Origin: JASFEQ01 sp050122535 | GTDB lineage: Bacteria; Desulfobacterota; DSM-4660; Desulfatiglandales; HGW-15 | Length of the DNA stretch: 12,895 nucleotides | Direction: 5' to 3' | NCBI GenBank assembly: GCA_050122535.1 | Contig: JASFIT010000087.1 | Coordinates: 1-12,895, forward strand | Shown here: in pieces, positions 6,903 through 12,894 of the stretch | Numbering within the stretch: position 1 is the first letter of the stretch | How the letters are laid out: each line of letters begins with the position of its first letter | The notes under the pieces: model-generated | Told to the model about the DNA's origin: nothing | The model's input: the letters and a program-made list of their open reading frames with translations, nothing else | The model's database searches: none | Program-made: the position numbers and the translations under genes

Positions 6903-7682
6903 TTAGAGACTCACCCCCTTTTCCTTGATGATTCTGATAATGTCCTCGGCGACTGTGGAAGGGTCACCCTCTATCATTTCAGCACCCTCTGTTTCAGGTG
7001 GGAGAAAAACCTCTTCAACGATGGTTCTCAGCGCCAGTTCATCATCAGAAAGGCTCAGGTCGTTGAGCTGAATCACCTTGAGCTCCTTCTTGGCCGCCTT
7101 TCTGATGCCCATGATGGAGACGTACCTTGGTTCGTTGATCCCCGTTTGGATGCTTAGAAGAGCGGGAAGCCTTATCTTGGAGACCTCATCTATACCCCCT
7201 TCAAGTTCCACCCTTACGGTGGCTCCATCCCCTTCCGGTTCCAAGCCGTTTACCACGGCAGCGTGAGCAATGCCAAGGTGCTCCGCCAGCATGATCCCCA
7301 CCATACCATGGTTGTCATCGTCGGCCTGAACGCCGGCAAGGACGAGATCATAATCCATTCCTTTGATGATTTCCGCCAGGGTTCTTGACAGGACAAAACT
7401 ATCAAGATCACGGTCTCCTGGATCGATTCTTATGGCCCCATCTGCTCCCATAGCCAGACTTCTTCTCAGAACCTCCTCATCATCTTCGTTCCCAATGGTG
7501 ATTGCGGTCACGGTACCCCCCAATTTCTCTTTCAGGAGGATCGCCTCTTCAACAGCATAGTTATCCCACTCGTTGATCACGTAGGCAAGCATGTCCTTAC
7601 GTACCCCTTTTTTGGAATCGTCAATCTCCAGATCCACCTCCTGGGTAAGGGGAACCCTTTTCACACATACGATGATATCCAT
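6903..7682 (-). CDS. etfB: Electron transfer flavoprotein, beta subunit
   Basis: EtfB holds AMP (or a second FAD in bifurcating types) and forms the recognition surface for the dehydrogenase. The 259-residue product begins MDIIVCVKRVPLTQEV, the standard EtfB N-terminus. It continues with INEWDNYAVEEAILLKE, AMGADGAIRI, DYDLVLAGVQADDDNHGMVG and the C-terminal RYVSIMGIRKAAKKELK segment that precedes the recognition loop. The start is ATG 7682 because GGAGG sits 8 bases upstream; the open frame runs further upstream to 7781 but there it encodes only the hairpin-rich leader. It is followed without a gap by etfA. Upstream lie four stacked hairpins (7696-7806) and then emo. Confidence 0.96.
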   Translation of the reverse strand: MDIIVCVKRVPLTQEVDLEIDDSKKGVRKDMLAYVINEWDNYAVEEAILLKEKLGGTVTAITIGNEDDEEVLRRSLAMGADGAIRIDPGDRDLDSFVLSRTLAEIIKGMDYDLVLAGVQADDDNHGMVGIMLAEHLGIAHAAVVNGLEPEGDGATVRVELEGGIDEVSKIRLPALLSIQTGINEPRYVSIMGIRKAAKKELKVIQLNDLSLSDDELALRTIVEEVFLPPETEGAEMIEGDPSTVAEDIIRIIKEKGVSL

Positions 7683-7695
7683 CCCTAACACCTCC

Positions 7696-7806
7696 CTAAA
7701 ATTTTTCTCTCGGAAAATTTTAGATAGCGCCCCCGGTCCCCGGGGGCTTTTGCGCCTCCCGAGGACACTCGGGAGGCGCATTATAAAATCCTGCGAGGGA
7801 TTTTAT
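7696..7806 (-). promoter_or_regulatory. Cluster of four perfect hairpins in the etfB leader
   Basis: Reading on the minus strand, four perfect inverted repeats follow one another: ATAAAATCC with a 6-base loop (7783-7806), a 13-bp stem TGCGCCTCCCGAG with a 4-base loop (7751-7780), an 8-bp stem GCCCCCGG with a 3-base loop (7729-7747), and a 10-bp stem CTAAAATTTT with an 8-base loop (7696-7723). The gaps between them are 2 to 5 bases. The last arm abuts the GGAGG ribosome site of etfB (7691-7695). The order is AT-rich, GC-rich, GC-rich, AT-rich. Possible roles are transcript processing or stabilisation between emo and etfBA, or translation control; none is demonstrated. Confidence 0.75.
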
Positions 7807-7892
7807 TGACAGAACGTGGTAATCAGAACTATCCCTCTTAGTGCGCCATCCTTAAGGGCAGTGAGCAAATTTTTTGGCCCCTCCAGAGAATG

Positions 7893-7917
7893 CCGCTTAG
7901 CCTAGAGGCTTTTCAAA
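7893..7917 (-). repeat. Second copy of the post-stop 25-bp motif, downstream of emo
   Basis: CCGCTTAGCC-N5-GCTTTTCAAA on the plus strand matches 5882-5906 in 21 of 25 bases. It lies about 20 bases past the emo stop codon. The rest of the emo-etfB gap (7807-7892) shows no gene. Confidence 0.5.
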
Positions 7918-7935
7918 TTTTTTAACTTTCGAGTT

Positions 7936-9972
7936 TTACAACGTGGACATGAGCAATTCCATAAGGTCCACAACCCGCATCTCTTCTTCTAAACCGGCCG
8001 TTTTTATAGCATCTTCAAAGTGTATTAGACAGAAAGGACAAGCCGTGACAAGGACATTTGCCCCTGTCTCTCTCGCCATCTTAAGTCGCTTTTCTGCCAT
8101 CCTCATTTCCTCCTGTTCAATCTCGTGCCAGAGGATGATGTCTCCTCCTCCGCAGCAGAAGCTCTTATCCCTCGACCTTTCCATTTCCACCAATTTCAGA
8201 CCAGGGAGGGAGTGGAGTAACTTCCGTGGGGCATCATAGACCGCATTGTGACGGCCCAGATAGCAAGGATCATGATAGGTGTAGACGTCTTTACCATCCA
8301 GGGTATTCGAGGGTCTCAAACGGCCCCTTTCTATCAGCGTGAGAAAGAACTGACTGTAATGAAACGTTGTCATGGGCATTGGATAGTCATTTTTCAGTGT
8401 GTTGAAGGCATGAGGGTCCGTGGTAATGACCTGTTCAAACTTGCAACCCTCTAGAACCCCCACATTTTCTTCCACCAAGAGCTGAAAAAGACCTTCCTCT
8501 CCTATGCGACGGACCTGATGTCCTGAATCCTTTTCACTGGGCCCTAGAATGCCGAAATCTATTTCCGCCATGTGCAGGCCCTTCACGATGGAAGAGGCAA
8601 TACTTTGGATCCTCGGATCGTAAGAACCATAGCTGTCCACGAAGTAGAGTGTATCCACTTCATCGCCCTCTTGTAAAATTCTTACGGGAATGTCTTCGAT
8701 CTCTTTCACCCAATCAGCCCTTTTCGCAGCCGGTTTGCCAAAGGGGTTCCCCGTCTTTTCAAAGTGCATCAGCACCTGGTTGAACGTCTTCGGATTCTGT
8801 GCCGTCTCAATGAGATGACGTCTCATATCTACAATCTTGTCGATGTACTCTATAAAAACAGGACACTCCTCCTCACATGCTCCGCATGTGGTGCATGACC
8901 AGATCTCATCATGGGCTATGAGACCTCCTACCATAGGAGAGGGATCATCCTTTTTATCCGTCCTCCTTTTCCAGTTTATAATGGGAACATTCTCGTAGCC
9001 CAAATCCCTTAGCTTGATGGTGATCATTTTAGGAGAAAGGGGCCTGCCTATGGCGTTTGCGGGGCAGTTATCAGAGCATCGGCCGCATTCGGTGCAAGTA
9101 AAAAAGTCCAGGATATGTTTCCAGGTGAAGTCTTCAATGCTTTGAACGCCTATGGTCTCTAGTTCTTCAAAGTCTTCAATTCCCCATCTCGCAGGCTTCA
9201 CACTTCCTTTGCCCAGTTTCCTGAGAAATATATTGGGAAGAGCCGTGATGATATGAAAGTGTTTGGACAGGGGCAGGTAGTTCAAAAAAAAGAAAAAGGT
9301 CAGAATGTGAAGCCAATAGCTCAAAACATGCACGGACCTTAGGGAGTTGGGTGTGCAACCGGACAAAACGAAGGCTCCAAGTTGAGAGGCCGGAAGCCAT
9401 CCCTGCATGGACGAATCAGATGTTTCCAAAAGGATAGCGCTTCCCTCATAGAACATGTCTGTAATCATCAGGAAGGCTATGAGGCAAAGCACAAAATAGG
9501 CCTCAAACTGATGACTGCCTTCATACCTGTCAGGTTTTCCTATGGCACGCCTGAGAATCGCCGCGGCGCATGCCACAAGAACGATCAGTTCGAACAGATC
9601 TTTCAGGGTGTTGTAAAGTGAGGCAAATCCTCCTTGCATAAGGGAACGTAGAAAAGGGAGATTCAGTCCCTGACTTATCAGATCAATGGACCGAAGCCCA
9701 AGGATCACAAAACCCCAGAATATAACGATATGTATGACGCCGGCCCACAAGTAGCGCGGCTGTCTTTTCTGAACAAGCCCATAGGTTATGAGACCCAGAA
9801 GTCTTTCCCCAATTTCTGAGAGGCGAGGGTCGGATTGCCCCGAATTGATCAGCTGATATCGCTTGTAGAGGATATAGGAAAACAGGCATAGCGCTAAAAC
9901 GAAGATAAGCCACGTGAAGGCGTATCCCGGTATACCTAAATAGGTCTCACTTGCGGGGTGTGTGGGGTGCAC
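7936..9972 (-). CDS. EMO-type ETF:menaquinone oxidoreductase (membrane Fe-S / CCG-domain protein)
   Basis: Proteins of this DUF224/EMO family have been proposed and shown to pass electrons from reduced ETF to menaquinone during fatty-acid oxidation in anaerobes. The 678-residue product has about five membrane segments (about 17-36, 76-95, 124-142, 158-176, 214-233) in a NarI-like b-haem domain, with candidate haem histidines 81, 215, 222, 238 and 240. Two ferredoxin-type [4Fe-4S] motifs follow: Cys293, 296, 299, 303 and Cys360, 363, 366, 370. The second CCG domain is complete (Cys570, Cys606-607, Cys645, Cys648). The first CCG domain keeps its fold signature (LYFV, SYDPR, RRIGEEGLF, FNTLKNDYP) but has Ser447, Asp482-Ser483, Asp519 and Ala522 where ligands are expected. 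The start is GTG 9972, with AAGGA 8 bases upstream. It heads the run emo-etfB-etfA-acd. Confidence 0.93.
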   Translation of the reverse strand: MHPTHPASETYLGIPGYAFTWLIFVLALCLFSYILYKRYQLINSGQSDPRLSEIGERLLGLITYGLVQKRQPRYLWAGVIHIVIFWGFVILGLRSIDLISQGLNLPFLRSLMQGGFASLYNTLKDLFELIVLVACAAAILRRAIGKPDRYEGSHQFEAYFVLCLIAFLMITDMFYEGSAILLETSDSSMQGWLPASQLGAFVLSGCTPNSLRSVHVLSYWLHILTFFFFLNYLPLSKHFHIITALPNIFLRKLGKGSVKPARWGIEDFEELETIGVQSIEDFTWKHILDFFTCTECGRCSDNCPANAIGRPLSPKMITIKLRDLGYENVPIINWKRRTDKKDDPSPMVGGLIAHDEIWSCTTCGACEEECPVFIEYIDKIVDMRRHLIETAQNPKTFNQVLMHFEKTGNPFGKPAAKRADWVKEIEDIPVRILQEGDEVDTLYFVDSYGSYDPRIQSIASSIVKGLHMAEIDFGILGPSEKDSGHQVRRIGEEGLFQLLVEENVGVLEGCKFEQVITTDPHAFNTLKNDYPMPMTTFHYSQFFLTLIERGRLRPSNTLDGKDVYTYHDPCYLGRHNAVYDAPRKLLHSLPGLKLVEMERSRDKSFCCGGGDIILWHEIEQEEMRMAEKRLKMARETGANVLVTACPFCLIHFEDAIKTAGLEEEMRVVDLMELLMSTL

Positions 9973-10003
9973 TCTTTTTTTCCTTAAACAACGGAAGCTA
10001 CTG

Positions 10004-10156
10004 GAGAATATTCACTGCAAAAAACCCATCCTACAGTCACTCCCGCTCCGCATCGAGTGTGGGATAAACTCCGGCGGGAGTCCAGAACACAGTCGAAACA
10101 CTGGATTCCTGCTTCCACAGGAATGACATGAGGATATTCGCTGCAAAAAACCCATC
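10004..10156. repeat. 27-bp direct repeats bracketing two REP-like palindromes
   Basis: Sequences at 10004-10030 and 10130-10156 (core CTGCAAAAAACCCATC) are 25/27 identical. Between them are two GTCATTCC/GGAATCCAG-type palindromes of the widespread REP-like family, in opposite orientations: 10036-10085 (stem CTCCCGC/GCGGGAG) and 10101-10127 (GGATTCCTG and CAGGAATGAC arms). The arrangement suggests insertion or local duplication in the emo leader. Frames read through it give the VIPVEAGIQ peptide typical of translated repeats, not a protein. Confidence 0.7.
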
Positions 10157-10171
10157 TTTGGCGCAGATGGG
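10145..10171 (-). terminator. Intrinsic terminator on the minus strand upstream of emo
   Basis: On the minus strand CCCATCT, a 7-base loop and AGATGGG form a perfect 7-bp stem followed directly by six T residues. It lies about 170 bases before the emo start. Any transcript begun further upstream (for example at the operator at 10267) would meet it before emo, so it either ends an unrelated short RNA or acts as an attenuator. Confidence 0.75.
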
Positions 10172-10266
10172 CTATTTTATGGTCATGCTCCCAAGGAGAA
10201 GCAAATACCTTGTTACCACGGACCATATCTTTTTTTCAAGCAATGCGCAGGGCCTAAAGCCCCATA

Positions 10267-10284
10267 TGAATGATCATTCATTCA
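10267..10284. promoter_or_regulatory. Palindromic operator resembling TetR/FadR-type fatty-acid regulator sites
   Basis: TGAATGA, four central bases, TCATTCA: a perfect 7-bp inverted repeat. TetR-family fatty-acid regulators such as Bacillus FadR bind sites with the same half-sites and spacing (TGAATGA-N4-TCATTCA); this comparison is from memory of the published consensus. The site lies between the divergent emo and DUF898-type genes, about 295 bases upstream of emo. It fits control of the adjacent beta-oxidation electron-transfer genes. No regulator gene is present in the window. Confidence 0.6.
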
Positions 10285-10311
10285 CTACCATTAGGGTAAA
10301 TTGAGTGTCAA
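10282..10311 (-). promoter_or_regulatory. Possible minus-strand promoter overlapping the operator
   Basis: On the minus strand a perfect -35 hexamer TTGACA (10311-10306) is followed after 18 bases by TAGTGA (10287-10282), a poor -10 match, whose end overlaps the palindrome 10267-10284. A repressor bound there would block the start site. The weak -10 keeps confidence low. Confidence 0.35.
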
Positions 10312-10391
10312 CATATTTCATTCGACGTAATACCCCCCTCCGCCTTCCTCCACAACGCTAAAGCTATCCTCTATGAATTATATTAATATAC

Positions 10392-10420
10392 TTGCATTTA
10401 TCATTAATTTATGATAATTT
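10392..10420 (+). promoter_or_regulatory. Candidate plus-strand promoter with inverted repeat
   Basis: TTGCAT (10392-10397) is followed by GATAAT (10413-10418; 15-base spacing) or TAATTT (10415; 17-base spacing) in very AT-rich DNA. A perfect 7-bp inverted repeat TTATCAT/ATGATAA (10398-10417, 6-base centre) fills the spacer and -10, where a repressor could bind. It would transcribe toward the gene at 10575 but meets the terminator at 10482-10505 first. The surrounding 10312-10391 shows no gene. Confidence 0.35.
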
Positions 10421-10481
10421 GTTAAAAATGTCTGATCTTCATTTATTAATTATAAGTTAGTTCGCACTGGTACCGGAATGA

Positions 10482-10505
10482 GGAAGCTATCGCTTCCATT
10501 TTTTT
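10482..10505 (+). terminator. Intrinsic terminator on the plus strand, 70 bases before the DUF898-type gene
   Basis: GGAAGC, loop TATC, GCTTCC form a perfect 6-bp stem followed by A and seven T residues. It ends a short transcript of about 80 nt if the candidate promoter at 10392-10420 is used, or acts as an attenuator for the gene at 10575. A weak hairpin (CGGG with CCCG, about 10522-10543) lies after it. Confidence 0.7.
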
Positions 10506-10574
10506 ACAGATTTGTTACTGAGTCGGGGCCATAAAAGATCCCGGACGGTGTGAAAGGGAAAAAGGAGGAGTGTC

Positions 10575-12473
10575 ATGGCAAAAGGAAACTGCCAATTTAA
10601 GGGCACGGGTGGCCAATATTTCGCAACGGTATTTATTCATCTGATTTTGCTAAGTTTTATAACATTGGGACTTTATGCCCCCTGGGCGTGGGTGCAGATT
10701 TTCAGGTTAAAGGCTTCCCATACCACAATCAATGGTAAACCCGTCAGCTTTACGGGGACGGGAGGACAATTGTTTCTCCTGGGCCTGGTTCAAGGTTTTA
10801 TAACATTAATTACCCTTGGCCTCTATTTTCCTTGGGCCATGTGCAAGTTTTTTTCCTGGAGGGCTCAAAATACCTACGTTGACGAAACACCGAGTCAGTT
10901 CGTGGGCACCGGGGGTTCCCTTTTCCTTCCTTATCTGATCCATCTTGTGATTCTGCCCGTGTTGACCTTAGGATTTTACTCCTATTATGGATGGTTCAGA
11001 ATCTATGCGTGGAAAGAGGAACGCATGAGATATGGAGGGGAAAAAACCTCCTACGGGGCAGGCTTTGGTGGGTTTCTCAAAGTCGCAGTCATCGGTACTA
11101 TACTCACGGCGCTAACGTTTTACTTATTTCTACCATGGGCTATAACCATGTTCTTTAGATGGCAAATAAATGGCCTTGCGGTGGGCCCTGAACCAGAAGT
11201 GGAACACTTTCCACCCGTGAAAACGAGCGTGGTTGCGGTGGCAGTCCTTTTCATTATTCCTTGGGCATTTTTTGGACTCCTCCTTTATCCATTTATAAGC
11301 CAGTTTAGAGAATTTCAAAAAATGACAACGCAAATGCCAAGGCCGCAGAGGGGAACTCCGGGAATACAGAGGACCTATAAAGTGCCCAGACCATCGGCGC
11401 CCGTAGCTAAACGTCCTACCAGAAAGCGAATGGCAAGACCTGCTCGCGAACCCAGCGAACCCTCCCCCACTCCATCTCCCGTGGAGAAGGTTGCTCCCGT
11501 AAGCGCGGGGGCCCATGAACTTGAAATGAGAAAGCTAAATAACCTGATAAACATGGGTAGCAAAGACGCTGACGCCTTTTATAACCGAGGCTGGTTACAC
11601 GCATACAAAGGGGATCCGCAGATGGCGGAAAAAGACTATACCCAGGCTATTGGCATCAACACGCAATACGCAGATGCCTACTACAATCGGGGACTGGCCT
11701 ATGTTAGGATGAAAAAATATCAGCTGGCTGTGGCAGACTTCACACAAGCGATAAAGCTGAATCCCCGGGCCTTGGATGCCTACTGCAACAGGGGGAATGC
11801 AAAATTCCAGATGGGCAAGGTCGACCTGGCCCTTAGAGATCTCACGGCAGCGCTGAAGATCAACCCCAACGATGCAGAGGTGTACTACAACCGTGCCGTC
11901 GTTCACCTAGCCAAGGGGCTGAAACCGAAAGCCATGGCAGATTTTCGAAAGGCCGCAAGCTTGGGGAACAATGAGGCCAAGAGATACTTAGGAATGGCCC
12001 CAGCGAAACCAACAACGTCAACGGCCGTCCCGCGTGCTTCGCGTCAAGGTTGGACTATGGATTTAAGCACTGTGACCACCCCCGTCACAGCTGCCTCGGG
12101 AAAAATTCATGGTGAGGCCTTCACCGTAGAAACGGCCAAGGTGGAAAATAACATACTCACCCTTCGTCAGGGCAAGGACTTTTTCCCAGACCGCGCCTTG
12201 ACAATCTTTATGTTCTTGAAAAAAGGAGAGGGATTGGAAGGCAGAACGTTTAATATTTCTGCAGATCATGGATTCGGGGCGCCACATATCCATATGAAAT
12301 GGAGAGACGGAGGTAAGCAGGCGCCTGAGACGAAGATCTTCATGAAAGAATATGCAATGCGGCTCCAATTCAAAGAAAAGCAGAATGGGGCATTGCCGGG
12401 AAATATCTTCATTTCCTTACCTGATGATTCAAAGAGCTTTGTTGCTGGTACTTTCCTGGCCCAGCTCAAGTGA
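10575..12473 (+). CDS. DUF898-like membrane domain fused to TPRs and an uncharacterised C-terminal domain
   Basis: The 632-residue protein has three parts. Residues 1-240 are a DUF898 (YjgN-like) membrane region built from about 50-residue repeats: F-x-GTGG at 8-13, 59-64 and 109-114, each followed by T-L-G-L/F-Y and an aromatic P-W-A-like segment (29-39, 79-89, 130-140). A fourth, degenerate copy is at 160-190, and a further hydrophobic helix at about 217-240. A Pro/Arg-rich linker covers about 250-310. Four TPRs occupy about 333-468 at 34-residue spacing (A-D-A-Y-Y-N-R-G, then A-x-x-D-x-x-x-A-I-x-x-N-P). The C-terminal 490-632 contains GKIHGEAF, PHIHMKW, an EYAMRLQF strand and LPDDSKSFVAGTF; I do not recognise a named family. 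Start: ATG with GGAGG 8 bases upstream. DUF898 function is unknown; the TPRs suggest protein contacts on one face of the membrane. It appears monocistronic. Confidence 0.88.
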   Translation: MAKGNCQFKGTGGQYFATVFIHLILLSFITLGLYAPWAWVQIFRLKASHTTINGKPVSFTGTGGQLFLLGLVQGFITLITLGLYFPWAMCKFFSWRAQNTYVDETPSQFVGTGGSLFLPYLIHLVILPVLTLGFYSYYGWFRIYAWKEERMRYGGEKTSYGAGFGGFLKVAVIGTILTALTFYLFLPWAITMFFRWQINGLAVGPEPEVEHFPPVKTSVVAVAVLFIIPWAFFGLLLYPFISQFREFQKMTTQMPRPQRGTPGIQRTYKVPRPSAPVAKRPTRKRMARPAREPSEPSPTPSPVEKVAPVSAGAHELEMRKLNNLINMGSKDADAFYNRGWLHAYKGDPQMAEKDYTQAIGINTQYADAYYNRGLAYVRMKKYQLAVADFTQAIKLNPRALDAYCNRGNAKFQMGKVDLALRDLTAALKINPNDAEVYYNRAVVHLAKGLKPKAMADFRKAASLGNNEAKRYLGMAPAKPTTSTAVPRASRQGWTMDLSTVTTPVTAASGKIHGEAFTVETAKVENNILTLRQGKDFFPDRALTIFMFLKKGEGLEGRTFNISADHGFGAPHIHMKWRDGGKQAPETKIFMKEYAMRLQFKEKQNGALPGNIFISLPDDSKSFVAGTFLAQLK

Positions 12474-12566
12474 GAAGCACCTCGTGTTGAGGCACGGCGC
12501 AACTTATTCCGCCGAAGGTGCTGTGTCGGTTACGGAGGTCGAGTCAGTAGCGTAGCGAGTGAAGCC
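12474..12566. other. Intergenic region after the DUF898-type gene
   Basis: No gene is visible. AGCACCT at 12475-12481 is complementary to AGGTGCT near 12518-12524, with further pairing inside (GGCG/CGCC), so the transcript end could fold into a long hairpin, but no T-run follows. I do not call a terminator. Confidence 0.3.
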
Positions 12567-12835
12567 GAGGGTATGGGGGTCTCTTTTCAAGACCGCAACC
12601 CAAATGACGGCCCTCTTCCTTACCGCCCCCATCTCCAATATTCAAGGCTCCGGGAACAGGCCCGCCCGCCTCGCCTGAGCGAGCAGGCTCGCGCTGGCGG
12701 GCAGGCACAGGGGAGATCCATCATTGACGCCACCTTGCGCTGTGGGGCTGCCGCAATAATGATGTTGCACTTTGGTGCCGTCCCACAACCACCGGGCAAA
12801 TGGTTGCCGGCTTGAAAAGAGACCCCCATGCCCCC
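12567..12835. mobile_element. MITE-like palindromic element with 19-bp perfect terminal inverted repeats
   Basis: The 19 bases at 12573-12591 (ATGGGGGTCTC then TTTTCAAG) are the exact reverse complement of 12811-12829, and partial matching continues outward and inward (GCAACC in both arms). Inside are a GC-rich palindrome at about 12664-12704 (GCCCGCC with GGCGGGC; inner GCCTG/CAGGC) and a hairpin at about 12720-12760 (TCATT/AATGA and TTGCG/CGCAA). Open frames across it are non-coding in appearance. No clear target-site duplication is seen, so the exact ends are uncertain. It could be a deletion derivative of an insertion sequence or a REP-type element. Confidence 0.55.
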
Positions 12836-12854
12836 GGTAAAGGATGCCATTCAT

Positions 12855-12874
12855 CCCCGCTCTAAAGAGCGGGG
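12855..12874. other. Perfect GC hairpin at the right edge
   Basis: CCCCGCTC, loop TAAA, GAGCGGGG: an 8-bp perfect stem. On the minus strand the sequence CTCTTTAG contains a stop codon of the frame described in the next entry. Hairpins of this form often mark the right end of IS200/IS605 elements. Confidence 0.6.
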
Positions 12875-12894
12875 CATTCTGGCATGTCTTGGTA
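12862..12894 (-). pseudogene. Possible C-terminal codons of an IS200/IS605 TnpB, cut by the window edge
   Basis: The minus-strand frame entering from the right edge reads YQDMPECPAL and stops at 12862-12864 inside the perfect hairpin. TnpB genes of IS200/IS605 elements commonly end within or beside such a right-end hairpin, and short C-termini of this style occur. With only ten codons visible this is a guess; whether the gene is intact or broken cannot be seen. Confidence 0.25.

Noticed and set aside
7683..7781. 33-codon N-terminal extension of EtfB
   Set aside because: The extension is the hairpin cluster read as protein; EtfB proteins begin at the MDIIVCVKRVP segment, which has its own strong ribosome site.
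9984..10226. 80-codon minus-strand frame upstream of emo
   Set aside because: It reads through the REP palindromes and the terminator, gives the repeat-derived VIPVEAGIQ peptide, duplicates a WVFCSEY segment because of the direct repeats, and has no ribosome site.
10420..10560. Known riboswitch (c-di-GMP class) before the DUF898-type gene
   Set aside because: I looked for GEMM core motifs (GGGCAAACC- and GACGCAAAGCC-like segments) and did not see them; only a terminator hairpin is supported.
12573..12854. Small frames on both strands inside the terminal palindromic element
   Set aside because: They mirror each other because of the inverted repeats, have low-complexity Arg/Ala/Pro composition and no ribosome sites.
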